The notes under the pieces: model-generated | Databases searched by the model: none | Seen by the model: the letters and a program-made list of their open reading frames with translations, nothing else | Told to the model about the DNA's origin: nothing | Assembly: GCF_011299575.1 (NCBI RefSeq) | Contig: NZ_CP049863.1 | Span: 3,534,001-3,598,000 of the forward strand | DNA from: Leucobacter viscericola | Lineage (GTDB): Bacteria > Actinomycetota > Actinomycetes > Actinomycetales > Microbacteriaceae | Reading direction: 5' to 3' | Length of the DNA stretch: 64,000 nucleotides | Shown: in pieces, positions 46,027-54,529 of the stretch | How positions within the stretch are numbered: the first letter of the stretch is position 1 | Layout of the letters: the number at the start of each line of letters is the position of its first letter | Program-made: the position numbers and the translations under genes

Positions 46027-47450
46027 GGAGTCAACAGATCTGCAGCCTGTGTGCCGAGGCTGGTGCGCTCGCCCCACATATCCGCCTGCATCTTGAACTC
46101 AACCTGAATAAAGTCGGAGCTACTGAACACCGTTGGCTGTCCATACGCCGAGGTGGCAGAGAGCTTGTTCAACGCCTGTTCACCCTTTTGGGTGAGCGTA
46201 CGCACGATTGTGCCATCCACCGGAACGGCGACCCTGCTTGTAATTGACGAGACATCCATACCGCACGGTGTCACGGGGGTGGTCATCGCGACGCACTCCG
46301 TGAGCGAGGCGCGAACGAGATCGCGGAAGGTTTGGGTGGCCGCTGCTGTGAGAATCGGTTTGGTATCAAAGAAAGCACTGGTGTCAGCGGTTGATCCGAA
46401 GGAAAACACTCTGCCGGGCTTTTCGTTTGTCAGTACTTCAAGCTGCTTTGCATCATCTGAGTCGGTTCCGATTGCAAATGCATCGCGTTCGAACTCAAAC
46501 TCGTAGGTGCCAGGAAACAGGGTGATGTAACTCTCGTCTTCGGGCATTACACCATTGAGTTTGGTCCCGAGCCCCTCAAATTGTGCGGCCGACAAAACAA
46601 GGAGGCCATCCGCGATTTCTGGCCCGTTGGAAGTGCTCATGATGTCGAAACGGCGGGTGACTTCCAGCTCTCCCAGATTAAAGCTAGCTATCACCGTTGC
46701 GTTGTACTCGGACTCTTGCACAGGATCGGTCTCGACGGACACGTTGCTGATCGGGGCGAGCTCCTGTGATCGCTCAAGAACCTCGTCTGTCAGAAACTCG
46801 TCGGAGTTGGAGTCGCTCACGTAATCACGTGCGGTGTCAGCATCGCCGTTTTGAAGAGCCTGTAGGTACTCCTCAACAATTTCAGACGGTGTTGAGCCGG
46901 AGCCGTCAAATTCGGTGCCCCCGGTTGCGCTGAACATCGAGCCAATGGCTGATCCGCCTCCAACAAGGAGAAGAATGACAATCACTCCGGCCACGATGAT
47001 GCCGAAGAATGCCGCGCCAGAGAGGCGCTTTTTCGGTGGGAGAAATGATGGTAGCTGTGGCTGGGAGGAAGGTAGCGGCGGCTGAAACGGTGCTGCTGGT
47101 GCTGCTGCTGGGACCAACGTTTCGGGGACTGCTGGAAGCGCCGTCGCAGGTTCGGGGGTCACCTCAAACTGTGGCTCAGAACTCGTAAACGACTCGGGAG
47201 GTACAAACGGTTCGGGCTGCAGCTGCGGTTTCAATGACTCCTGTGGTTCTTGCGCTGGAGGCGCATGCAAGTCCGGCGGCTTGATGCCGGCGGAGGGTGC
47301 CAGGCCAGGTGAAGGCGCCAGCCCTGGGGGAGCCGTCGACAGCGGGGTCGTTGGAAACTCGAGCGGAGAGAGGGCCAGATCGTGCAGCGAGGTGTCTGCG
47401 GACTGATCCGATGCCTCCTCCTGCGGTTGCTGATTCTCACCCTTGCTCAT
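45981..47450 (-). CDS. Membrane-anchored secreted protein, tandem paralogue 2
   Basis: A 489-residue protein with a Pro/Gln/Ala-rich cytoplasmic N-terminus of about 145 residues, one transmembrane helix (FFGIIVAGVIVILLLVGGG) and an extracytoplasmic domain. That domain has a DUF4878-like N-part (PSEIVEEYLQALQNGDADTARDYV) and a C-terminal part with two cysteines (ECVAMTTPVTPCG) likely to form a disulfide. It ends LLTPYVDFAADTPAVTWK, closely matching the upstream paralogue. The function is unknown. It lies 28 bases after the paralogue, forming a two-gene operon. Confidence 0.78.
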   Translation of the reverse strand: MSKGENQQPQEEASDQSADTSLHDLALSPLEFPTTPLSTAPPGLAPSPGLAPSAGIKPPDLHAPPAQEPQESLKPQLQPEPFVPPESFTSSEPQFEVTPEPATALPAVPETLVPAAAPAAPFQPPLPSSQPQLPSFLPPKKRLSGAAFFGIIVAGVIVILLLVGGGSAIGSMFSATGGTEFDGSGSTPSEIVEEYLQALQNGDADTARDYVSDSNSDEFLTDEVLERSQELAPISNVSVETDPVQESEYNATVIASFNLGELEVTRRFDIMSTSNGPEIADGLLVLSAAQFEGLGTKLNGVMPEDESYITLFPGTYEFEFERDAFAIGTDSDDAKQLEVLTNEKPGRVFSFGSTADTSAFFDTKPILTAAATQTFRDLVRASLTECVAMTTPVTPCGMDVSSITSRVAVPVDGTIVRTLTQKGEQALNKLSATSAYGQPTVFSSSDFIQVEFKMQADMWGERTSLGTQAADLLTPYVDFAADTPAVTWK

Positions 47451-47478
47451 GACTTCACCTTAGTGCGAGCGAAGCGTC

Positions 47479-48741
47479 TCACTTCTTCCACGTGACCGTC
47501 GGGTTCTCGGCAGCGAAGTCTACGGTTGGGGTCAACAGTCGGCCGCCAAACATCCAGCGGGAGCGCTTGTCGTTTTCGTTTGTGAGACTCACGTCAATGT
47601 CGACGAGTGCTGGTGCGGACACTGAAGTTGGTACCTGCCAATCAGGCCGTGGCTTAAGCGCCTGCAGGTCAGCCACGCCCTCTGTCGTCAGCGTCCGTTT
47701 GATGTCTCCATCGGCCACGGTCGAGCCGTCAGCCAGCTTCGCGTCGACGTTGTTGCCACAGGGAGTTTTGAGCGTATTGAGTGCCAGACACTCCTTGAGT
47801 GAGTTGCTCACCAACTCGGTGAAGAGTTTGCTGGCCTTCTCGGTGAGAACCGGTGTGAAGTTGTTATCGCTTGAATAACCCGAGTCATCTGCCAGCGTGA
47901 CCCTGTTCGAGTCACTGTCGATGGTAAACGCCTCAACGGACATATCAACCTCGTACGTGCCGGGGAAGACCATGACGTAGTCATCCGTGATCTTGACCCC
48001 GTTGAAAATCGGGCCGAGGGACTTGAACGATGACAGCGAGACATCTACCAGTCCATCGGAGAGTTCCCACTCACCGTCGTAGTTGTTCCAGACAGTGAAA
48101 TCGCGGGTGATCGTTTTGTCGCCAAGGTCGAATGATGCTGACACCGTGGCTTCGTCATAGTCCTTCTGGATCGAGTCTTCGTCCACGGAGATATTGGTCA
48201 TCGGGGCCAGCTCGAGCGATTTCTTCAAGACCTCGTCTGAGAGCATGCTGTTTGAAGAAGTTTCGCCAACGATGTCGCGCGCGGTTGCAGCGTCTCCGTC
48301 AGCAAGGGCGTTGAGATACTCCTCCACGATGTCGCCGGGAGAGCCCAGTGGTTCTTCGCCGGCATAGTCTGAGGATCCGCTTGAGCCTGAAACGCTTGAG
48401 ACAAAGGCACCGAACGCGATGAGGCCCCCAAACACCACAAACATCAGCAGGACCACGGCGCCCGCGACAATTCCCACGATTGCTCCAGCCGAAAGTCCCT
48501 TTTTCGGGGGCTGCGGAGCGCCATACTGGCCCGGGTAGCCGTTGTACTGCGGAGGCATTGGCTGCTGCGCGTACTGTGGCTGTACTGGCTGAGCATACTG
48601 CGGTTGGCTCGGTTGGGCGTACTGGGGCACATCCGCGGGCGGCGCATACTGAGGCGGCTGGATCGGCTGCGGCTGGATCGGCTGAGGCGGCTGAATCGGC
48701 TGCGTGGACTCTGGCTGCTGGGGATCCTGTGGCTCAGTCAT
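47479..48741 (-). CDS. Membrane-anchored secreted protein, tandem paralogue 1
   Basis: A 420-residue protein with a Pro/Gln/Tyr-rich N-terminus of about 85 residues (repeats of QPIQPPQ and QPQYAQP), one transmembrane helix (AGAIVGIVAGAVVLLMFVVFGGLIAFG) and an extracytoplasmic domain with PGDIVEEYLNALADGDAATARDIV and a cysteine pair (ECLALNTLKTPCG). The ATG at 48741 has TGGAGG as RBS. The layout resembles actinobacterial surface proteins whose Pro-rich tails act as cytoplasmic linkers. No enzymatic motif is seen. Confidence 0.8.
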   Translation of the reverse strand: MTEPQDPQQPESTQPIQPPQPIQPQPIQPPQYAPPADVPQYAQPSQPQYAQPVQPQYAQQPMPPQYNGYPGQYGAPQPPKKGLSAGAIVGIVAGAVVLLMFVVFGGLIAFGAFVSSVSGSSGSSDYAGEEPLGSPGDIVEEYLNALADGDAATARDIVGETSSNSMLSDEVLKKSLELAPMTNISVDEDSIQKDYDEATVSASFDLGDKTITRDFTVWNNYDGEWELSDGLVDVSLSSFKSLGPIFNGVKITDDYVMVFPGTYEVDMSVEAFTIDSDSNRVTLADDSGYSSDNNFTPVLTEKASKLFTELVSNSLKECLALNTLKTPCGNNVDAKLADGSTVADGDIKRTLTTEGVADLQALKPRPDWQVPTSVSAPALVDIDVSLTNENDKRSRWMFGGRLLTPTVDFAAENPTVTWKK

Positions 48742-48786
48742 GGCCTCCAGCATATTTGCATGTGTCCCCAGCTAGAAATTGTCGGC

Positions 48787-49464
48787 CTAGCTCACAAGAT
48801 CGGCGACCCCTGAACCAATGAGTTTTGCTCCAAGAATAAGGAACAGGATGGTCATGATCACGGAGTGGTTTGAGACCAGCCAATCCCGCATCCCGCTCAG
48901 CCTTGCCTCGACCTTGCTCGGCGAAATGACACTGATGAGCCACGGCACGGTGACCGCAAGAATGCCCATCAGCCCGAAGATCAAGATCACAATCAAAAAC
49001 TCGTTCCACACGAGACTGGCCTGTGAGATCCTGCCGCCCGCAGCGATGAGAAGCGGAAGATCCTTTGGCGAGAGCGGTCCCGAGATAAGTACCCCGAGCA
49101 CAAACGCTTGCCAGGCATTGAAACCGTCGAGCGCGCTCATCCACTTGGGTGTCTCATTGTGATTTCTGCGCCGCCACTGCATGACCGCGAGCGCGGCAAG
49201 CACCAGACCCAGCACGATCTCGACGACATCGATGGTGACGTGGGTGCCGGATCCTGCCTCATCGGATCCCGCAGCCCGCCCAAGGAGAGCGAGCACACTC
49301 ACAAACGCGACCGCCCACACGTAACAGCCGAGCACAAACGCGGTGCCGTTTGAGCGACCCTTGCCGGAGGTCGCCATCAGGATGACCGCGACGATTGCGA
49401 GCGGGCTTATCGCAACACCGATCCCAATCGTCAATAGGTCGGCGAGAACTCCCCACATGGTCAT
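48787..49464 (-). CDS. GAP-family (Sap/LysE-like) membrane protein
   Basis: A 225-residue polytopic membrane protein with about six helices. The GAP/Sap hallmark GPLSPKDLPLLIAAG lies in the middle; the N-terminal GIGVAISPLAIVAVILMA resembles the LysE-like exporter fold. Mycobacterial relatives address glycolipids to the surface, and LysE relatives export amino acids, so the substrate is open. It follows the YrhK-like gene by 30 bases and is probably cotranscribed with it. Confidence 0.8.
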   Translation of the reverse strand: MTMWGVLADLLTIGIGVAISPLAIVAVILMATSGKGRSNGTAFVLGCYVWAVAFVSVLALLGRAAGSDEAGSGTHVTIDVVEIVLGLVLAALAVMQWRRRNHNETPKWMSALDGFNAWQAFVLGVLISGPLSPKDLPLLIAAGGRISQASLVWNEFLIVILIFGLMGILAVTVPWLISVISPSKVEARLSGMRDWLVSNHSVIMTILFLILGAKLIGSGVADLVS

Positions 49465-49494
49465 GTTGTTCTCCTCCGATTGAGTGGCACGCGG

Positions 49495-50184
49495 CTAGCG
49501 TGGATCGCCGCCGAGGGCCTTCTTGGAACGATCCCACGCGGGTAGCACCAGGAACGACGCAAAGAAGAAGCAGAGGGCGCCGATGAACGTGCCGTTGTTG
49601 GCCAGGCTGTCGTTTGCTGCCGAGCCACTCGGCAAGATGTAGGCGCCCGCGGCAGAGTAGGCAAACGCGACACAGCCTACAAAGTTGATTGCGACTGCCC
49701 ACCAGGCACGCTTTCCGAGATCCCAGCTTCGAGCGCTGTGGGAGTAGGCAACAAACGCCAGCACCCCGCTGACAAGAAACGCGACCGATCCGCCAGCATC
49801 AGGGTTCCACACGAAGTGTTCTTGAGCCTTGATGCTCTTCGCCGTGATGGCTGCGGTTGTGCTGATGTTGAACATCAGAGTTCCGAAGGACTGCGTGGAT
49901 GCTGCAAGCCACTCGGCCCGAACCATCCGGCCGGGAGCGTAATTGACGGGCACACTCACGGCACCGCTCAGGAAGAGCTGAATGAACCCGGCGGTCGTGA
50001 AGAAGAGTGCGCCGATGAAGTAACAGAGGTTTGGAATCTCGGCGCCGGCCCAGCTACCAAAGCCGGGAGCCGATCCGAGCGCAAACAGGGCGGAGCCGAT
50101 CATGAAGATCCAGCACTGCTTTGCGAGAGTGGGAACGAAGAATGGCCTGACCGTCCGTTCCACGGGAATGCTTGCTGCGCTCAT
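49495..50184 (-). CDS. YrhK-like integral membrane protein
   Basis: A 229-residue protein with about six hydrophobic segments. The N-terminal half (FMIGSALFALGSAPGF, CYFIGALFFTTAGFIQLFLS) matches the general pattern of YrhK-domain proteins; the second half has paired small-residue helices. No catalytic motif. It lies directly downstream of gadB with a strong hairpin between, so it is a candidate membrane partner of the decarboxylase system. The family assignment is moderate. Confidence 0.6.
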   Translation of the reverse strand: MSAASIPVERTVRPFFVPTLAKQCWIFMIGSALFALGSAPGFGSWAGAEIPNLCYFIGALFFTTAGFIQLFLSGAVSVPVNYAPGRMVRAEWLAASTQSFGTLMFNISTTAAITAKSIKAQEHFVWNPDAGGSVAFLVSGVLAFVAYSHSARSWDLGKRAWWAVAINFVGCVAFAYSAAGAYILPSGSAANDSLANNGTFIGALCFFFASFLVLPAWDRSKKALGGDPR

Positions 50185-50230
50185 GGTGTCCTGCCCTACG
50201 TCTGCTTTCTCGGGTGACTCGAAACTGGGG

Positions 50231-50270
50231 GAGTTGGGCCGGGAGCCGCGAGCGTTTCCCGGCCCAACTC
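50231..50270 (-). terminator. Perfect 14-bp hairpin after gadB
   Basis: GAGTTGGGCCGGGA (50231-50244) pairs exactly with TCCCGGCCCAACTC (50257-50270), with a 12-base loop, eight bases beyond the gadB stop. There is no T-tract. It may be a partial terminator or an mRNA stabiliser between gadB and the YrhK-like gene. Confidence 0.65.
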
Positions 50271-50277
50271 GATTGAT

Positions 50278-51687
50278 TTAGTGGTGGAAGTGCGATCCGC
50301 TGCTGGCCTCGCGAGGCAGCGGCGTCTCCAGTGCCTCCAAGAACTCAACCTCACCTTTGATGTCGGAGAGGAGAGCCGTTGCGAGATCGCGGCTCATGCC
50401 GACCTTCACGACAATGCGCTGGAGCACCATGTCGGAGAGGTCGTCTGCCATGGGGTAGGCGGGTACGAGCCAGCCCTTCATGCGCAGCCGGTCCGCGAGG
50501 TCGTAGAGGCTCCAGTTCTTTGTCGCACCCTCTTTCAGAATCCAGGCGAACACGGGAATCGTGTCGCCCTTGGTGACCAGCTCGAACGGGCCGATCTCCG
50601 CGATCCCTGCCGAGAGGTACTGTGCCACGTCGAGCGAGTTCTGTTGGATGGCACGGTAGCCCTCGCGGCCGAGGCGGAGGAACTGGTAGTACTGCAGCAG
50701 CACCTGCGCGCCGGGTCGTGAGAAGTTCAGTGCCAGGGTCGGCATGTCGCCGCCGAGGTAGCTGACGTGGAAGATCATGCTCTCTGGCAGCACCGCGGTG
50801 TTGCGCCAGATGACCCAGCCAACACCTGGGTAGACGAGACCGTACTTGTGACCCGAGGTGCTGATTGAGTTGACCCGGTCGATCTTGAAGTCCCACTCAA
50901 GCTCTGGCTGGCAGAACGGGGCAATCATGGCACCGGACGCACCGTCGACGTGAATCTTTACGTCGAGGCCCGTGCTGGCCTGGATCTCATCGAGTTTCTT
51001 CGCGATTTCCTTGACGGGCTCGTAGGCTCCGGTGAAGGTCTGGCCGAGGATGACCACAACACCGATGGTGTTCTCGTCTACGTAGTCCTCGAGGTTGTAG
51101 CCATCGAAGTACATGTGGTCCTTCGTGATGGGCACGTAGCGCGGCTCGATGTCCCAGTAGTTGCAGAACTTCTCCCACACCACCTGCACCGCGGCCGACA
51201 TGATCAGGTTCGGCTTTTCGGTCGACTTGCCCTCTGCCTTGCGCTTTTCTTGCCACAGGCGCTTGAGGGCCAGGCCGCCGAGCATGCAGGCCTCCGACGA
51301 GCCAATCGTCGAGGTGCCGACGGTGTCGTTAGGATCCGGCACGTGCCACACGTCAGCCAACATTCGCCAGCAGCGATCCTCGATCGCGGCCGTCGCCGGG
51401 TACTCGTCCTTGTCGATCATGTTCTTGTCGGCAGCCTCGGCGTACAGCTTCTTCGCCTCGTCGTCCATCCACGTGGTGACGAAGGTAGCGAGGTTGAGGC
51501 GCGAGTTGCCGTCGAGCATGGCCTCGTCGTGAACGATCTGGTAGGCGGTCTCCGGCAAGCTCGGCTCGTCTGGCATCACGAACTTGCTGAATTCGGTTGC
51601 CTCGCCGGGGCGGACGAATACTGGGTTGATGCTCAGCACGGGGTCGACGTTGGTTGACTGACGTGCCTTGCTGTTGTTGGTAGTCAT
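50278..51687 (-). CDS. gadB: Glutamate decarboxylase
   Basis: A 469-residue group II PLP decarboxylase that converts glutamate to GABA and consumes a proton. The PLP lysine is about K281 in STSGHKYGLVYPGVGW. DGASGAMIAPF and TSTIGSSEACMLGGLALK are further blocks. The C-terminus ends SGSHFHH; histidines there recall the pH-responsive C-terminal plug of E. coli GadB. No GadC-type antiporter is found within the window. ATG with GGAGGAG RBS. Confidence 0.94.
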   Translation of the reverse strand: MTTNNSKARQSTNVDPVLSINPVFVRPGEATEFSKFVMPDEPSLPETAYQIVHDEAMLDGNSRLNLATFVTTWMDDEAKKLYAEAADKNMIDKDEYPATAAIEDRCWRMLADVWHVPDPNDTVGTSTIGSSEACMLGGLALKRLWQEKRKAEGKSTEKPNLIMSAAVQVVWEKFCNYWDIEPRYVPITKDHMYFDGYNLEDYVDENTIGVVVILGQTFTGAYEPVKEIAKKLDEIQASTGLDVKIHVDGASGAMIAPFCQPELEWDFKIDRVNSISTSGHKYGLVYPGVGWVIWRNTAVLPESMIFHVSYLGGDMPTLALNFSRPGAQVLLQYYQFLRLGREGYRAIQQNSLDVAQYLSAGIAEIGPFELVTKGDTIPVFAWILKEGATKNWSLYDLADRLRMKGWLVPAYPMADDLSDMVLQRIVVKVGMSRDLATALLSDIKGEVEFLEALETPLPREASSGSHFHH

Positions 51688-51749
51688 TTCTCCTCCTCAG
51701 GAGTGTGTGTTCAATGAGATGTTGAGTTTGTGATGTTGGATTGGGAGCA

Positions 51750-53705
51750 TCAGACCTCGACCGGTGGGTAGAGGCGATCCATGTTGTATTGGCGGTTTCG
51801 CCGCGCGGCCCAGGTCGACACCGCGATGAAGATCACCGTGAGGCCCACCATCACCGCTATCGCGGTTCCCAGCCGGTAGTCGACGCCACCGAGAATCAGT
51901 TGCCTGAGCCCGGTGTTGGTGTACGTCATCGGATCGAATGGATTGATGTGTTGGAACAGTGGCGTTGTGGTCGGCACCGGATAGATGCCACCCGCCGACG
52001 TCAACTGCACCATCAGGAACGCCAGTGTGAGCACACGACCCACGGCTGGCCCGAGTAAGGCGTTGAACATTTGAATCATGGCTAAGAACATCGCCACCAT
52101 CAGCACCATGAACCCGAACGTACCCCATACGTGCACCGGATGGAGCCCGATTGCGAGATACACGACCAGGAACAGGATCGTCGCCTGCAGTAGCCCCACA
52201 AAGAACGTTGGAGCGTACGACGCGAGAACCACTCTGAATGATGAGAGCCCCTGCGCGAGCGGTCTTGCGAGCACTGGCGTGAAGAGCATCCAGGCAATGA
52301 TGCCGCCGACAAAGAGCGCGAGTCCCAGGAAGAACGGTGCGAATCCGTATGCAAAGGTCTTTGCCTCGTTGTTGACGGTCTCGTGCAGTTTCACCGGTTG
52401 CGCGAGCGTGTTGATGAAGTTCGACTGCTGCGAGTCGTTCCACGATGGGAGCAGCTTGAGCCCCAGGTTCGCTCCGGATTGCAGCTCGTCGGTTCCCGCC
52501 GCGAGCTGTGTTGTACCGGCCGCGAGCGTCTGAGCGCCGTCTGTCAGCTTCACCAGTCCGTCGCTGAGCTGGTCTGCTCCGCTACGAAGCTCACCGGCCT
52601 TTGACGTGACGGTTGCGAGGTCTCGCTGCACCGCTCCGTTTTCAACCGACCTCAGGATCACGTTGACGCGACTGTCGGGGTTGTTGATCTCGGCGGCTAG
52701 TCGGTCGACATCACTGTGAATCTGATCGAAGCTCGCCGTCACTTCTTTGGTGAGAGAAGCATTCTCGAACTTCGACTGCACCGTCACCAGCCTGGTCGCG
52801 ATTGCCTGCTGCGCCGGATCACCACTGACATTGAGGTCGTTGATCACGGACTGGAGATCAGCATTTGCTTCCGTCTGAGCCGCCACAGCACGGTCCATCG
52901 CACCGGCGACCGCATCGGTGTTGGCTCCAATGCTGCCCACGATGGATCTGATCTCGTTGCCGGTCAACCCCGATTTTGCGATTGCGGCATCGGCGCGGCT
53001 CGTCGCGCTGTTGACTGCGTCGTCGAGCTCGTCGATGGCGCCGGCCAGGGTGGCGGCTCCGTCGTTTGCGGTCACGAGATTTGTGGCCAGCTCGTGGGCC
53101 CCATCGTTCGCAGCTTGCATGCCGGTGTTGAGTTCGTCGACACTGCCAACGGCCGCCTTGATCTTGGGAATAGCGCCCTTGACCCCGGTAAGAACCATGT
53201 CGAAGGTCTGCTCACCGACCTGCGCGGAGACCTGGTTGATCACCTCCTCGGCCGCGTCCTGACCAATGACGGTCGAGAGATAGTTATTCGAGTCGTTGTA
53301 GGTGAACTGCAGCTCTGCGGATCGCGGGCTGTCAGTTGCTGCCGAGGCGATCGACTCGCTGAAGTCTTTCGGCAGTGTGATCGTGAAGTAATACTTGCCG
53401 TGGGCGAGGCCGTCGACCCCGTCCTTTTCACTGGTCTCGTGCAGATCGAGCTGCTTCGAGTCGACCAGGCCCTTTACGACCTGTTTGCCCGCGTCAAGCT
53501 GTTCTCCCTTGATCTGGGTGCCCGTATCGAGATTGATGATGGCAACGGGGATCTTGTCGACGTTGCCGAACGGGTTCCAGAAGGCCCACAGGTACAGTGC
53601 TCCGTACATGAGGGGCATGAGCAGAATAACGATGAAGGCGAGCCTCGGCATGCGGCCTCGGTAGTAGCGCTTGAAGTCGCTCCCCGGCGAAAATGCGGCG
53701 ATCAT
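51750..53705 (-). CDS. YhgE/Pip-domain membrane protein
   Basis: A 651-residue protein: an N-terminal helix (FIVILLMPLMYGALYLWAFWNPFG), a long extracytoplasmic region with coiled-coil stretches (AIDELDDAVNSATSRADAA, LSDGLVKLTDGAQTLAAGTTQLAAGT), and five or six C-terminal helices of the ABC-2 type. YhgE/Pip proteins include phage-infection receptors and permease-like subunits of secretion systems. Its start overlaps the stop of the degenerate ABC ATPase upstream by four bases, so the two are likely one transporter-like unit. Confidence 0.9.
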   Translation of the reverse strand: MIAAFSPGSDFKRYYRGRMPRLAFIVILLMPLMYGALYLWAFWNPFGNVDKIPVAIINLDTGTQIKGEQLDAGKQVVKGLVDSKQLDLHETSEKDGVDGLAHGKYYFTITLPKDFSESIASAATDSPRSAELQFTYNDSNNYLSTVIGQDAAEEVINQVSAQVGEQTFDMVLTGVKGAIPKIKAAVGSVDELNTGMQAANDGAHELATNLVTANDGAATLAGAIDELDDAVNSATSRADAAIAKSGLTGNEIRSIVGSIGANTDAVAGAMDRAVAAQTEANADLQSVINDLNVSGDPAQQAIATRLVTVQSKFENASLTKEVTASFDQIHSDVDRLAAEINNPDSRVNVILRSVENGAVQRDLATVTSKAGELRSGADQLSDGLVKLTDGAQTLAAGTTQLAAGTDELQSGANLGLKLLPSWNDSQQSNFINTLAQPVKLHETVNNEAKTFAYGFAPFFLGLALFVGGIIAWMLFTPVLARPLAQGLSSFRVVLASYAPTFFVGLLQATILFLVVYLAIGLHPVHVWGTFGFMVLMVAMFLAMIQMFNALLGPAVGRVLTLAFLMVQLTSAGGIYPVPTTTPLFQHINPFDPMTYTNTGLRQLILGGVDYRLGTAIAVMVGLTVIFIAVSTWAARRNRQYNMDRLYPPVEV

Positions 53706-54472
53706 CGTACAAACGCTTCGTGCTCGAGTACTGCAAACTGGTGGTCAGTGAGGTTGTGCACCTCAATAACCTCGGTGATGCCTTCTTTCAGCGCGACACC
53801 ATTTACATCAGCGGTGATCACGGTCTGATCCTTTCCTAGGACAATGAGCCGGTCAAGCAGCTTGCTCGCGGCCGCCACGCTTGTCAGATTGTCGATACCT
53901 CCCACCACAAGAAGTGGCGGTTTGCGAATGTTGGCGACCGCTATGCGGAACAGCGCATTCGTAAACTCGGGCAATTCTTCGACCATTGCGTCCATGGTCG
54001 GAAGCGAATAGTCGCCGAAGACGGGGCGGCAGATGCGCTCGAGATCCTCCTCGGTTGCCGGTGGTACCCAGGCGTACCACGGTGCGGCCCAGCGAATCTG
54101 CTCGGTCACAATGTCGCTGACACGAATGGTTTGCCCGATACCGTCAACCTCGTTGACGTGAGCGATAGTCGCGTTCGAAAACAGGTGCTGAGCATCCTTT
54201 GTTTTGCCGAACCCGGTGAGTGTGCCGGTGGTTGGCTTCATGCGCCCCGCGAGGGTCAGCAGCAGAGCCGTCCGTCCGCGTCCACCCGAGCCGACGAGAA
54301 CCGTGACGCCACCTCTGCGCACCGTCAGATCGACCGGTCCGTAGATGTGCCCCCACGAGGCATCAACGCCGATGCCCTCCGCGCGCAGCACCGGTTCTTC
54401 TTCATGCCGCGCTGTGGCCCTACTCACATCAAGTTGAGTGGTCGGTTCGTTAGATTCTCGGTCGAGTTCCAT
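53702..54472 (-). CDS. ABC-type ATPase-like protein with degenerate motifs
   Basis: A 256-residue protein with an ABC fold start (VLRAEGIGVDASWGHIYGPVDLTVRRGGVTVLVG). Walker A reads GSGGRGRT (61-68), with Arg in place of Lys. The LSGGQ signature is replaced by EELPEFTNALFR, and Walker B by LLVVGGIDNL (no DE pair). It probably binds nucleotide poorly or not at all. Coupled to the YhgE/Pip gene, it looks like a regulatory or pseudo-ATPase subunit. Such atypical partners beside YhgE genes may be common in actinobacteria. Confidence 0.75.
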   Translation of the reverse strand: MELDRESNEPTTQLDVSRATARHEEEPVLRAEGIGVDASWGHIYGPVDLTVRRGGVTVLVGSGGRGRTALLLTLAGRMKPTTGTLTGFGKTKDAQHLFSNATIAHVNEVDGIGQTIRVSDIVTEQIRWAAPWYAWVPPATEEDLERICRPVFGDYSLPTMDAMVEELPEFTNALFRIAVANIRKPPLLVVGGIDNLTSVAAASKLLDRLIVLGKDQTVITADVNGVALKEGITEVIEVHNLTDHQFAVLEHEAFVR

Positions 54473-54529
54473 GTCCGTCCCCCTTGTTCGTTTCCCTGAT
54501 CCCCATGACTCTTACGCGATGGCGTCGCG

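Noticed and set aside
52716..53828. 370-codon plus-strand ORF opposite the YhgE/Pip gene
   Set aside because: The minus-strand protein has clear membrane topology and coupled neighbours; the plus-strand frame has low-complexity Val/Asp/Arg composition and no RBS.
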